The notes under the pieces are model-generated. The model searched no databases and was not told where the DNA came from. It saw only the letters and a list, made by a program, of their open reading frames with translations. Positions 18,515 to 26,830 of a stretch of 64,000 nucleotides of DNA are shown one piece after another (position 1 is the stretch's first letter; every line of letters starts with the position of its first letter). Made by a program: the position numbers and the translations under genes. Source of the DNA: Bacteroidales bacterium. GTDB lineage: Bacteria > Bacteroidota > Bacteroidia > Bacteroidales > GCA-2748055. Location of the stretch: assembly GCA_023138875.1 (NCBI GenBank), contig JAGLOO010000011.1:62001-126000 (forward strand), given 5' to 3'.

Positions 18515-21500
18515 TTAGTTTTTGATTTTATACCATAACAGATAATCATTATTTGGCGCAGCCAGCAAATAGTTTTCATTATCAACTGCTATTCTGGTTA
18601 TTCTCCTGATCTCTTTCTGGCTGAAATTTATTCCGGTTTCTAATCCATCCAGAATCCTGCCATCACCTGAAAGTATGGTTCCGGTGTTCGACACAAACCG
18701 TCCATGGTACGGACTTACGCCAAGAAAATTAGCAGCGATAAGAATATCTTCTTTTCCATCAGCATTTAAATCATCTACTAAAAAACGATTGATCGGAGAG
18801 ATTTGAAATTCGTCCTCAAACGGAACAAAACTGAAGGTTCCCCCATTGTTACTCAGGTATCCCGAAGCCAGAGTGTTTACTTCCAATAACGATGCTTTTT
18901 CCAGAGCCTGTTTCCCAAAAACCTGTTCCATGGTTTTGCCTGCAAAATCACGATAATAGAGAAATCGCTCTCTGGTCATACCTTCCAGTTGGCTGTCAAT
19001 TTCATCTTTTGAATTAACCGGATAATATTCACCCTTTTTTTCTAAGGCAATGAGCGTTTCTATCTGGCCATTTCCATCGAAATCGTCAACATACATTTTC
19101 AATGGAAACTCTTGAGAACCATGAAATTTACTGTTTAAACCCCAGTTGCCCAGCAAATAATCGATATTCCCATCCTCATTTATATCGGCAGGTTGAATGG
19201 TTCTCCATAATCCTTCAATACTTTCAGGAAGATATTTTTCAGTGACATTGGTAAAGGTTCCATTTTCGTTGCAAAAAAACTGAGGAGACATCCATTCACC
19301 AACCAGAATCAGATCGGCGATTTGATCCCCGCTGAAGTAGACCCACACAGCATCGGTCACCATCCCGACATTTTTTAATGCCGGTTGGTCGCTTAGTGAG
19401 AAATTACCCTGTCCGTCATTTTCTAAAAGATAGGAATTTGGAATTTCTCCAAAACGGTAAGAGACAGCTCGTCCGGCAACAAAAATATCTATATCACCAT
19501 CATTGTCATAATCAACCATTCGTGCAACAGAACCGTTTTCAAAATAATCCGGGACAGCCTGTTCGTTTTTAGTGAAAATGCCTTTTCCATCGTTAAAATA
19601 AATACGGTCTTTCAGCTCCGGCATTTGATTGAAGAATTCACCACCGGCTGATACCACAAACAGGTCAAGGTCGCCATCCCCGTCAAGGTCATTGAAATGT
19701 GCATCAACATCTTCCATGATCCTGTCGGCAATAAAATCAGGTGTTTCCATTAAAGAAAATCCCTCTTTGATCTGGATGTAAAGTCTGGCTGCGTAGTATT
19801 TTGACCCGCCCAGATATACATCCTGCAATCCATCACCGTTTACATCCCCAACCGCCAATGCCGGACCTTCAGCTGAAATTTTATAAGGGATGAGTTTTTC
19901 CCTGTTGAAATCTTCGTATCTGTTTTCCTCATGAGCTACTACAATGATTTTTGAAGTATCAGGCGTGTCAAACCATTTTTCATGGACTGGTTTTAAACGT
20001 GCCCAGTCAAATTGCTTCAGGTTTTCTGAAGGGCTTATATTCAATGTCTGGTTGGCATCTACCTGTTCATATTTTTGGTAACTGTTGTCGGGCCAGATGA
20101 TAATCAGCGAATCAATAATTTTTGAAGTGCCTAATCCAAAATGAAGAACTGGTTCAACCGAAGATTGGAAACCACGGGTGCAGTTTAACTGGCGTGTTTG
20201 TAATTTATTCTGGTTATAAAGCAAAACTTTTGTTCCGATGCCAAATCTGTTTTCATTTCGGTAAATGAATCTTAGTTTCAGATAGTTGTAGGCTTTGCTG
20301 TTCTTGTTATTGTAGATAACAGGAGGATTACTGAAGTTATTGATTACTAAATCCAGATCACCATCATTATCAAGGTCCGCATATGCAGAGCCATTGGATT
20401 TAAATGTATCAATGGGCATCCATTCCCCTGACATATTTGTGAAACAATTCCCGTCACCCTGGAACACGTAATTGTGAACAATACCCGAAGGCATTGCATT
20501 TAATACTTCATCGTCCACTAAATGAGTTTTGCTTAATTTATTCCGGATCTGTTTACTGGAAATGAATTTGATATAATCAAGATCATTAGGTCTGCGGTGA
20601 ATACCTGTTGTAATGAACAGATCTATAATACCATCCTGATCCAGATCAGCAAACAGTGGAGACCAGCTCCAATCCGAAGCAGCGACCCCGCTGATGAAAG
20701 CTCTTTCAGTGAAGAATTCGCCACCCTTGTTAATCTGAAGCATATTGCGCATATACTGGGGATGATAGCCCAATTTAGTGCGTCTTTTCTGTAAATCAAT
20801 AGGTTCATCACCCCTGGAAGCTTTCAGTATTTTTTCTTCTTCGGGTAATATATCAAGTGTTATGATATCAACAAAACCATCTCCATTTATATCTGCGATG
20901 TCGTTACCTATTGAGAAACGGCTGATCATGCCGAAATGCTCCTTAAGTTGTTCCGAAAAGGTGCCGTCGCCATTGTTGATATAATAATAGTCGTCTTCGT
21001 GAAAATCGTTACCCACGTAAATATCATCCCATCCATCATTGTTAAAATCGGCAATTCCCAGTCCCAGTCCATAACCAATAGGACCACCCAGTATACCGGC
21101 TTTTTCACTGACATCAACAAAGCGGCCTCCCTGGTTCTCCATTAACCTGTCACCTGATTCGTAATTACGCTGGTAACGCAGAGTGGCAGGTCCGTATGAG
21201 TTAGTGGTGTGAACGGCCTGGTTTAGGAGGTACATGTCAAGGTCGCCATCTTTATCGTAATCGAAAAACGCTGCTGATCCTGAATAACTATCAAAATCAA
21301 GCCCGTACCTGCGTGCTTCTTCTTTAAAAGTTCCATCTCCCTGGTTGATGTAGAGTTCATTGCTTCCATCAAAACCGCATAAACCAACAACTGCCATTAC
21401 ATAAATATCCAGAAGGCCATCGTTATTTACATCCGCCATTACCGAACCGGTATTCCAATCGGAATGACCAGCAACTCCAGCTTGTTCAGTAATATTTTTG

Positions 21501-21808
21501 AATTTTAAGTTACCCTGGTTCAGATACAGGGCATTGCTCTGTTGGTTAGCAATAAAAAAAAGATCCGGAAGTGAATCATTATTGATATCACCAACGGAAA
21601 CTCCACCACCATTGTAGAAATACAGATAATCCAAGATATTGGCATCATCACCATCCACTACCTTATTGACGAAATCAATACCTGATTCAGATGAAAGAAT
21701 CATGTCAAATTGCTTGTTGTCATTTCGGCTGCATGCAACAATGGCAACAAACAACACTAAAAAGTAAAATATATTACTTGATGACTTTATATATTTTTGA
21801 CCTTTCAT
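18515..21808 (-). CDS. double-propeller VCBS/ASPIC-UnbV lipoprotein (VCBS-D)
   Basis: 1097-aa lipoprotein with a long signal and Cys26 (AIVACS). Propeller 1 carries DINNDSLPD, DVNNDGLLD, DYDKDGDLD, DFNNDGWDD, DINGDGFVD, DLDQDGIID and DLDNDGDLD. The ASPIC/UnbV domain has FGIGTKVLLYNQNK, LHFGLG and IIIWPDNS. Propeller 2 carries DVNGDGLQD, DLDGDGDLD, DYDNDGDID, DINEDGNID and DLNADGKED. The start at 21808 lies inside the 3' end of VCBS-E: the two frames overlap by 35 bp and no other Met is available before the signal sequence, so translational coupling is likely. The next gene (GyrI-like) begins 4 bp after its stop. It resembles VCBS-C most closely in the inter-propeller motifs (LDILPEEEKILKASRGDE, HRRPNDLDYIKF). 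Confidence 0.88.
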   Translation of the reverse strand: MKGQKYIKSSSNIFYFLVLFVAIVACSRNDNKQFDMILSSESGIDFVNKVVDGDDANILDYLYFYNGGGVSVGDINNDSLPDLFFIANQQSNALYLNQGNLKFKNITEQAGVAGHSDWNTGSVMADVNNDGLLDIYVMAVVGLCGFDGSNELYINQGDGTFKEEARRYGLDFDSYSGSAAFFDYDKDGDLDMYLLNQAVHTTNSYGPATLRYQRNYESGDRLMENQGGRFVDVSEKAGILGGPIGYGLGLGIADFNNDGWDDIYVGNDFHEDDYYYINNGDGTFSEQLKEHFGMISRFSIGNDIADINGDGFVDIITLDILPEEEKILKASRGDEPIDLQKRRTKLGYHPQYMRNMLQINKGGEFFTERAFISGVAASDWSWSPLFADLDQDGIIDLFITTGIHRRPNDLDYIKFISSKQIRNKLSKTHLVDDEVLNAMPSGIVHNYVFQGDGNCFTNMSGEWMPIDTFKSNGSAYADLDNDGDLDLVINNFSNPPVIYNNKNSKAYNYLKLRFIYRNENRFGIGTKVLLYNQNKLQTRQLNCTRGFQSSVEPVLHFGLGTSKIIDSLIIIWPDNSYQKYEQVDANQTLNISPSENLKQFDWARLKPVHEKWFDTPDTSKIIVVAHEENRYEDFNREKLIPYKISAEGPALAVGDVNGDGLQDVYLGGSKYYAARLYIQIKEGFSLMETPDFIADRIMEDVDAHFNDLDGDGDLDLFVVSAGGEFFNQMPELKDRIYFNDGKGIFTKNEQAVPDYFENGSVARMVDYDNDGDIDIFVAGRAVSYRFGEIPNSYLLENDGQGNFSLSDQPALKNVGMVTDAVWVYFSGDQIADLILVGEWMSPQFFCNENGTFTNVTEKYLPESIEGLWRTIQPADINEDGNIDYLLGNWGLNSKFHGSQEFPLKMYVDDFDGNGQIETLIALEKKGEYYPVNSKDEIDSQLEGMTRERFLYYRDFAGKTMEQVFGKQALEKASLLEVNTLASGYLSNNGGTFSFVPFEDEFQISPINRFLVDDLNADGKEDILIAANFLGVSPYHGRFVSNTGTILSGDGRILDGLETGINFSQKEIRRITRIAVDNENYLLAAPNNDYLLWYKIKN

Positions 21809-24800
21809 TGTTGATTCCCAGTATTAAGTATTGCTGATCATTCATTGTTATCTCTTTGATGCTTTTAACTACTCCCTGACCGGAGGTCCCTATTCGTTCA
21901 GGTTTCATAAATCCACTTTCACTTCCCGAAAGTAAATGTGCAAAGCCAGCATCAAGTCTTCCAAACTGTGGTTTATAACTATGATTATTTTCACCTAAAA
22001 TGATATCAGTATAATTATCATCATTCAAGTCAGTTGTTATAATCACATTTACACATGTAAACTGAATTTCCTGTGGCAGGGCTTCTATTCTATATTGGTT
22101 TTCGCCTTCATTGTAAGCCAGAACACTTTCAGAGATAATAACCTCTTTTAAAATGGAATTTGCAATTATATCATCAGGTAACAATTCATAAATAGATTTT
22201 TCAGCATATTCAGCAAACTTCAGGTTATCTTTCAGGAGAGAAGGAATTTGGACTGTGATCTCTCTTTTTAAAGAGATAGGTTTGTCTTTTCCTTCAATGT
22301 ATCTCGTACATATCTGTTCGATGGTACCATTGTTGTCGAAGTCGTTCACAAACATTTTCACCGGTGCCGCTCTGCTTACTTTGATGTATGAACTGTTGCC
22401 CCTGTTACCAAGTACCATGTCCATATCTCCATCATTGTCTAAATCGGTAACTGATACAGCATTCCACCATCCGGACAGGGAGTCAAGCGAGGTTTCGATC
22501 GGACTTAATCTGCGCCCTGAATTTTGATAGATCACAGGAGCCATCCATTGGCCTACAACAACAAGATCTTTCAAACCATCCTCATCCATATCCTGCCACA
22601 CTGCATCTGTAACCATCCCCATGTTACGGAACTTGTATGCCCTGGCTTCAGTAATATCTTTGAATTCTCCCTCTCCATCGTTTTCGAGCAGGTAGTGTCT
22701 GGGATTAATGCCGTATATGCGTGAAACACTTAAACTGCCTACAAACAGGTCCATATCACCATCCTGGTCGAAATCATAAGGTGCAACCACAGAAGTATTA
22801 TACCTGAAATCCGGTATTGCAGCATCCGCTTTTTCAAATGCACCTTTACCATTATTGATATACAGACGATCGCGTAGCAACATAGATTCATCTTGTTTAT
22901 CGTTTCCTCCGGAGCCTACATAAAGATCCGGATCCCCGTCGCCATCTGCATCAAAGAACCTGGCGGCAGTATCTTCATATTTTTTATCCTTCTCGAAGCA
23001 GTCATCCATCTGAATGATCATTTCTCCCTTGGCTGACTGAAGATAGATCTGTCCCGGGTAGTTGGTGGCTCCTCCAATAAATACATCATCAAGACCATCG
23101 TTGTTTAAATCGCCCACATCCATTGCAGGTCCTTCGCGAGACAACATTTGAGCAATTAGACCTTCATATATAAAATCGACATAAAAGTTCTCTTTATGCG
23201 GATCAAATGGTGAATTGTATTCAATTAATTTTTCGGTTGCTGTATTACTGCTTCTGATAAAAAGCTCCCTTTTTGTTGCGTCTTTGATGTCGAATGTTAT
23301 CAACTGGTCGGCCCCGATATTTTCAACCACTTCTCTTTTATGGCAGGGCCAGATAACTTCAACAGAATCAACGTGTGTTGCAATCCCTAAACCAAAATTC
23401 AAAACATGATCCACAGAAGATTGAAAACCCCTGGATGAGATCAGCTCTTGCTTATGAATTTGATCATCAATATAAACATTCACAACACTTCCAATACCGA
23501 ATGTATTTTGACCTTCACCTTTTAGCTTCACTTTCAGATAATGAAACCCTGTTTTTTCATTGGTTCTATTCTTGTAGGCAAAACAGGGCTGGTTAACATT
23601 GTTTACAATTAAATCAAGATCACCATCATTATCAAGGTCGCCATAAGCTGTACCATTTGAGAAACTGGGAATGTGAAATCCCCATTCGGTGCTCATATTT
23701 GTGAAAGTTAAATTTCCATTGTTCCTGAGAGCATAATTCGGAACAGGGTTACTTGGCATTTTATTGATGATTGTGTCAACTACCTCTTTTTTTCCTGATA
23801 TGGTCATCTTCTGAACAATTTCGTTGGCAAAAAAATCAATAAAATCCTGGTTGGTAAGGTCGTGGTAAATTCCGTTCGCCACAAAAATATCGACATACCC
23901 ATCATTGTCCATGTCGAACATTACAGGTCCCCAGCTCCAGTCGGTTTCTGCCACACCACTGTAAAAAGCAATTTCAGAAAATGTCTCATTGCCATTATTC
24001 AGCTGCAATGAGTTTTGCATATACTGGTGATAAAAACCATCATTCAACTTGAGCAGGTAAATGTCGTAGCGTTCAAAATCGGTGGTGTTTTTTAATCGTG
24101 TATCTCCTTCCGGTAACATATCTGTTACATAGATTTCAGATAAACCGTCGTTATTAATGTCGGCCATATCAGCTCCCATCGAGGCAAGGCTCAAATGGGC
24201 CATCCAATCTTTTATGTTTTCTTTAAAAGTTCCGTCTCCGTTATTGATGTATAGATAGTCCCGTTCATAGAAGTCGTTCGATACATAGATATCCGGCCAC
24301 ATATCCTGGTTGATGTCACCAACCGTTACGCCCATTCCAAATCCAATAAGGCTGCCATAAATGCCGGCTTCCTCACTTACATCCACGTATTTACCATTGT
24401 CGTTTCTGAGAAGTTTATCACCGCCTCCCTTTACCAATTCGGGAACATCCCAATTTTCGCTTCTCACCATGCGTTCGTTGGAGTAATCAAGGCTGTTTAC
24501 GGGAACAAAACTGTTATTCAGGATGTAAACATCCAGATCACCATCCCCGTCATAATCAAAAAAGGCAGCGTGTGTAGTAAAACCATCATCGGCCAATCCG
24601 TATTCTTCAGCCTTTTCAGAAAAGGTCAGGTCACCATTGTTGATGAACAGTTCATTTTCGGGGTAATCACCTTTAACGTTCCCTGCATTGCAAACATATA
24701 TATCCAGTAAACCATCGGCATTGATATCAACCAATACTACACCGGTAGACCAGGCATGGTCACCTGCTGTTCCTGAACTGGCAGTTATGTCCTGAAATTT

Positions 24801-25097
24801 GAAGTCGCCCAGGTTCAAAAACAATTTGTTTTTCTCCATGTTAGCTATCATATAAACATCAGCTAAACCATCGTTATTGATGTCTCCAATTCCAACTCCT
24901 CCACCGTTGTAGAAATTTCGGTAGAGAAATATATTCAGGTCTTTCTCATTGGTTATTTTGTTGATGAAGCCAATACCACACTCCTCAGGGGGTATCAGCT
25001 GGAACAGGGTGTCTTTGGGGATGTCAGCCTTTCGATCATTTTGACAACCGGCGATCAATAAGGCAATGAAAAATGATAGAATTTTAATCCTGTTCAT
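21774..25097 (-). CDS. double-propeller VCBS/ASPIC-UnbV lipoprotein (VCBS-E)
   Basis: 1107-aa lipoprotein with Cys18 (LIAGCQ). Propeller 1 has DINNDGLAD, DINADGLLD, DYDGDGDLD, DINQDMWPD (the usual NDG is altered to QDM in this loop), DINNDGLSE, DMDNDGYVD and DLDNDGDLD. The ASPIC/UnbV region has FGIGSVVNVYIDDQ, LNFGLG and EVIWPCHK. Propeller 2 has DLNNDGLDD, DADGDGDPD, DFDQDGDMD, DMDEDGLKD, DLDNDGDMD and DLNDDNYTD. It is the first gene of the run VCBS-E, VCBS-D, GyrI-like, VCBS-C and starts about 97 bp past the terminator that follows SusD2. I see no clear TAnnTTTG promoter in that gap, so either a weak promoter or read-through from SusC2/SusD2 drives it. Confidence 0.88.
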   Translation of the reverse strand: MNRIKILSFFIALLIAGCQNDRKADIPKDTLFQLIPPEECGIGFINKITNEKDLNIFLYRNFYNGGGVGIGDINNDGLADVYMIANMEKNKLFLNLGDFKFQDITASSGTAGDHAWSTGVVLVDINADGLLDIYVCNAGNVKGDYPENELFINNGDLTFSEKAEEYGLADDGFTTHAAFFDYDGDGDLDVYILNNSFVPVNSLDYSNERMVRSENWDVPELVKGGGDKLLRNDNGKYVDVSEEAGIYGSLIGFGMGVTVGDINQDMWPDIYVSNDFYERDYLYINNGDGTFKENIKDWMAHLSLASMGADMADINNDGLSEIYVTDMLPEGDTRLKNTTDFERYDIYLLKLNDGFYHQYMQNSLQLNNGNETFSEIAFYSGVAETDWSWGPVMFDMDNDGYVDIFVANGIYHDLTNQDFIDFFANEIVQKMTISGKKEVVDTIINKMPSNPVPNYALRNNGNLTFTNMSTEWGFHIPSFSNGTAYGDLDNDGDLDLIVNNVNQPCFAYKNRTNEKTGFHYLKVKLKGEGQNTFGIGSVVNVYIDDQIHKQELISSRGFQSSVDHVLNFGLGIATHVDSVEVIWPCHKREVVENIGADQLITFDIKDATKRELFIRSSNTATEKLIEYNSPFDPHKENFYVDFIYEGLIAQMLSREGPAMDVGDLNNDGLDDVFIGGATNYPGQIYLQSAKGEMIIQMDDCFEKDKKYEDTAARFFDADGDGDPDLYVGSGGNDKQDESMLLRDRLYINNGKGAFEKADAAIPDFRYNTSVVAPYDFDQDGDMDLFVGSLSVSRIYGINPRHYLLENDGEGEFKDITEARAYKFRNMGMVTDAVWQDMDEDGLKDLVVVGQWMAPVIYQNSGRRLSPIETSLDSLSGWWNAVSVTDLDNDGDMDMVLGNRGNSSYIKVSRAAPVKMFVNDFDNNGTIEQICTRYIEGKDKPISLKREITVQIPSLLKDNLKFAEYAEKSIYELLPDDIIANSILKEVIISESVLAYNEGENQYRIEALPQEIQFTCVNVIITTDLNDDNYTDIILGENNHSYKPQFGRLDAGFAHLLSGSESGFMKPERIGTSGQGVVKSIKEITMNDQQYLILGINNERSKIYKVIK

Positions 25098-25193
25098 AGA
25101 TTGGATGATTTCCGGATCATATAAAAACCTGGAGGCATATATTGTGTTAATTAAGGGGTGAATTTAGCCCTATTCAATCAATTTTAAAAATAC

Positions 25194-25224
25194 AAAGAGA
25201 CTGCCTCAGAAAGGCAGCCTCTTT
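25194..25224 (-). terminator. rho-independent terminator after SusD2
   Basis: AAAGAGACTGCCT (25194-25206) and AGGCAGCCTCTTT (25212-25224) form a 13-bp stem. The single odd position is a G.U pair in minus-strand RNA but A.C in plus-strand RNA. GTATTTTT follows on the minus strand. It lies about 50 bp past the SusD2 stop. Confidence 0.88.
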
Positions 25225-25272
25225 AATCACTGTTGCGTACGATTGTCTGAATTTGCAGTCTCTAAGGTTTAA

Positions 25273-26808
25273 TTAATATCCCGGATTTTGCTGTAAATCT
25301 GGATTTGCCACAATCTGGGATGAAGGGAACGGGAATAATAAATAAGTTGGATCAGAAACTGTTTTATCCTGCCATGCGTCAAGAAATTTGCCATAACGGA
25401 TAAGGTCATTGCGTCTCCAGCCTTCCATGTACAGTTCACGACCTCTTTCGGCCAATAATGATGCTTCGTCAATTGACGATAGTGCAGAAGCACCACGAAC
25501 TTCTCTTAAATCATTTACTATGGTTAAAGCAGGGCCATTATCACCAGAACGCATTAACGCTTCGGCTTTCGTTAACAGCACATCGCCATATCTTAAGAAT
25601 GAAAATTTATTTCCGGGTGTATCCTCATTATCCATGTTCGGGATCCATTTCATTATACGGACACCACTGACTTCAAGAAGATCACCTGAAACAATAATTG
25701 GACTTTCCAATGTAAATGATAATGGATTTCCCTGACGATCCTGAAGTGCTTCTCCTGCTGCATTATACTGTTGTCCGATCATTAACCCGGCTATTAAACC
25801 GGTTTGTTCTTTTAATGTGGTTAATTCAGCGCTCCTGCGCTGGTCATCAGCTTCAAACGTATTATAAAAATCAGCCAGGGTGCTAAAACCATTCCATCCG
25901 CCCGGAGTTTGATTATAGTGCAGTGCTGACATCCAGAATCCCCGCATACTGTTTGACTGAATACCTGCAATATTGTTTGAACTGAAAATCAATTCCGAGG
26001 AGTTTTCACCATTATCGGCAGTGAAGTTTTCGAAATACTCAGCCTCCAGTTCAAAATCACCTGGATTGATGATAGCATCACAGTTTTCAATCACTTTACT
26101 CATATCACCGGTATTGAACGAGAATGTCTGACGATCATCACTTTCATACACTGCCTTATTCAAGTATGCTTTTGCCAGTAACGCATATGCAGCAGCCTGG
26201 GTGGCCACCCAGGGCACATCATCTTCAGGCAGGTTACCAACAATGGCTTCAAGCTCAGAAATTACAAAAGCTATAGCTTCAGGGCTGCTCAGAACATATG
26301 GTAAATCTGCAAGTGGTGCTCCTGGTTCACGCATTGGAACCTGTCCCCATCCGTCGCAAATCCAAAACACATAAAAGGCTCTCAGGAAACGTGCTTCAGC
26401 TTCCTGCTGAGTATTTGGATTGAATTGAAGAAGGTCAATTGCCGAAAACAGACCGGTAGTGTACCTGTTAAAGAAATTACGCAAATTTCCGAAATCTGCA
26501 TCCCATGTATGCTGGTGTAATGCACGCCATGCACCATTGTCATCCCAGTCACCACCACGTGTTGGTGCAATAAGGGCATCAGAAACATGATCAGAAATGA
26601 TATCAGCCCCACTACCGTGAAGTTCACGGAGGGTACCATAAGCTTCAGTTAATAAATTTGAAACATCTGGCGTTTCACCCGCGGTAGCTTCTTCTACCTG
26701 TTCTAATGTTAACCGGTCTTGCAATTCTTCATCCAGATCTGAACAACCAACAAATAGAAAAGTGATGATTGCAATTACAGCCAGTAGTTTTGTTCTTATT
26801 TTTTTCAT
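25273..26808 (-). CDS. SusD/RagB-type nutrient-binding lipoprotein (SusD2, partner of SusC2)
   Basis: 511-aa SusD-family lipoprotein with lipobox Cys22 (FVGCSDLDEEL). Family features: an early helical region (LLTEAYGTLRELHG), ARFLRAFYVFWICDGWGQVP (the conserved RAFY-F-----GxVP), RYGDVLLTKAEALMRSG, ERGRELYMEGWRRNDLIRYG and a C-terminus FPFPSSQIVANPDLQQNPGY, which is the classical SusD ending. It begins 22 bp after the SusC2 stop. It is clearly different from SusD-A and SusD-B, so the two SusCD systems here probably bind different ligands. A strong terminator follows, separating it from the VCBS-E/D/GyrI/C run. Confidence 0.94.
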   Translation of the reverse strand: MKKIRTKLLAVIAIITFLFVGCSDLDEELQDRLTLEQVEEATAGETPDVSNLLTEAYGTLRELHGSGADIISDHVSDALIAPTRGGDWDDNGAWRALHQHTWDADFGNLRNFFNRYTTGLFSAIDLLQFNPNTQQEAEARFLRAFYVFWICDGWGQVPMREPGAPLADLPYVLSSPEAIAFVISELEAIVGNLPEDDVPWVATQAAAYALLAKAYLNKAVYESDDRQTFSFNTGDMSKVIENCDAIINPGDFELEAEYFENFTADNGENSSELIFSSNNIAGIQSNSMRGFWMSALHYNQTPGGWNGFSTLADFYNTFEADDQRRSAELTTLKEQTGLIAGLMIGQQYNAAGEALQDRQGNPLSFTLESPIIVSGDLLEVSGVRIMKWIPNMDNEDTPGNKFSFLRYGDVLLTKAEALMRSGDNGPALTIVNDLREVRGASALSSIDEASLLAERGRELYMEGWRRNDLIRYGKFLDAWQDKTVSDPTYLLFPFPSSQIVANPDLQQNPGY

Positions 26809-26830
26809 GATAATAATTTTTCAATTTTTA

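Noticed and set aside
3520..25097. The many DxDxDG loops as possible dockerins or EF-hand proteins of a cellulosome.
   Set aside because: Spacing and flanking strands fit FG-GAP/VCBS propeller blades with an ASPIC/UnbV domain; there is no duplicated 22-residue dockerin unit and no cohesin.
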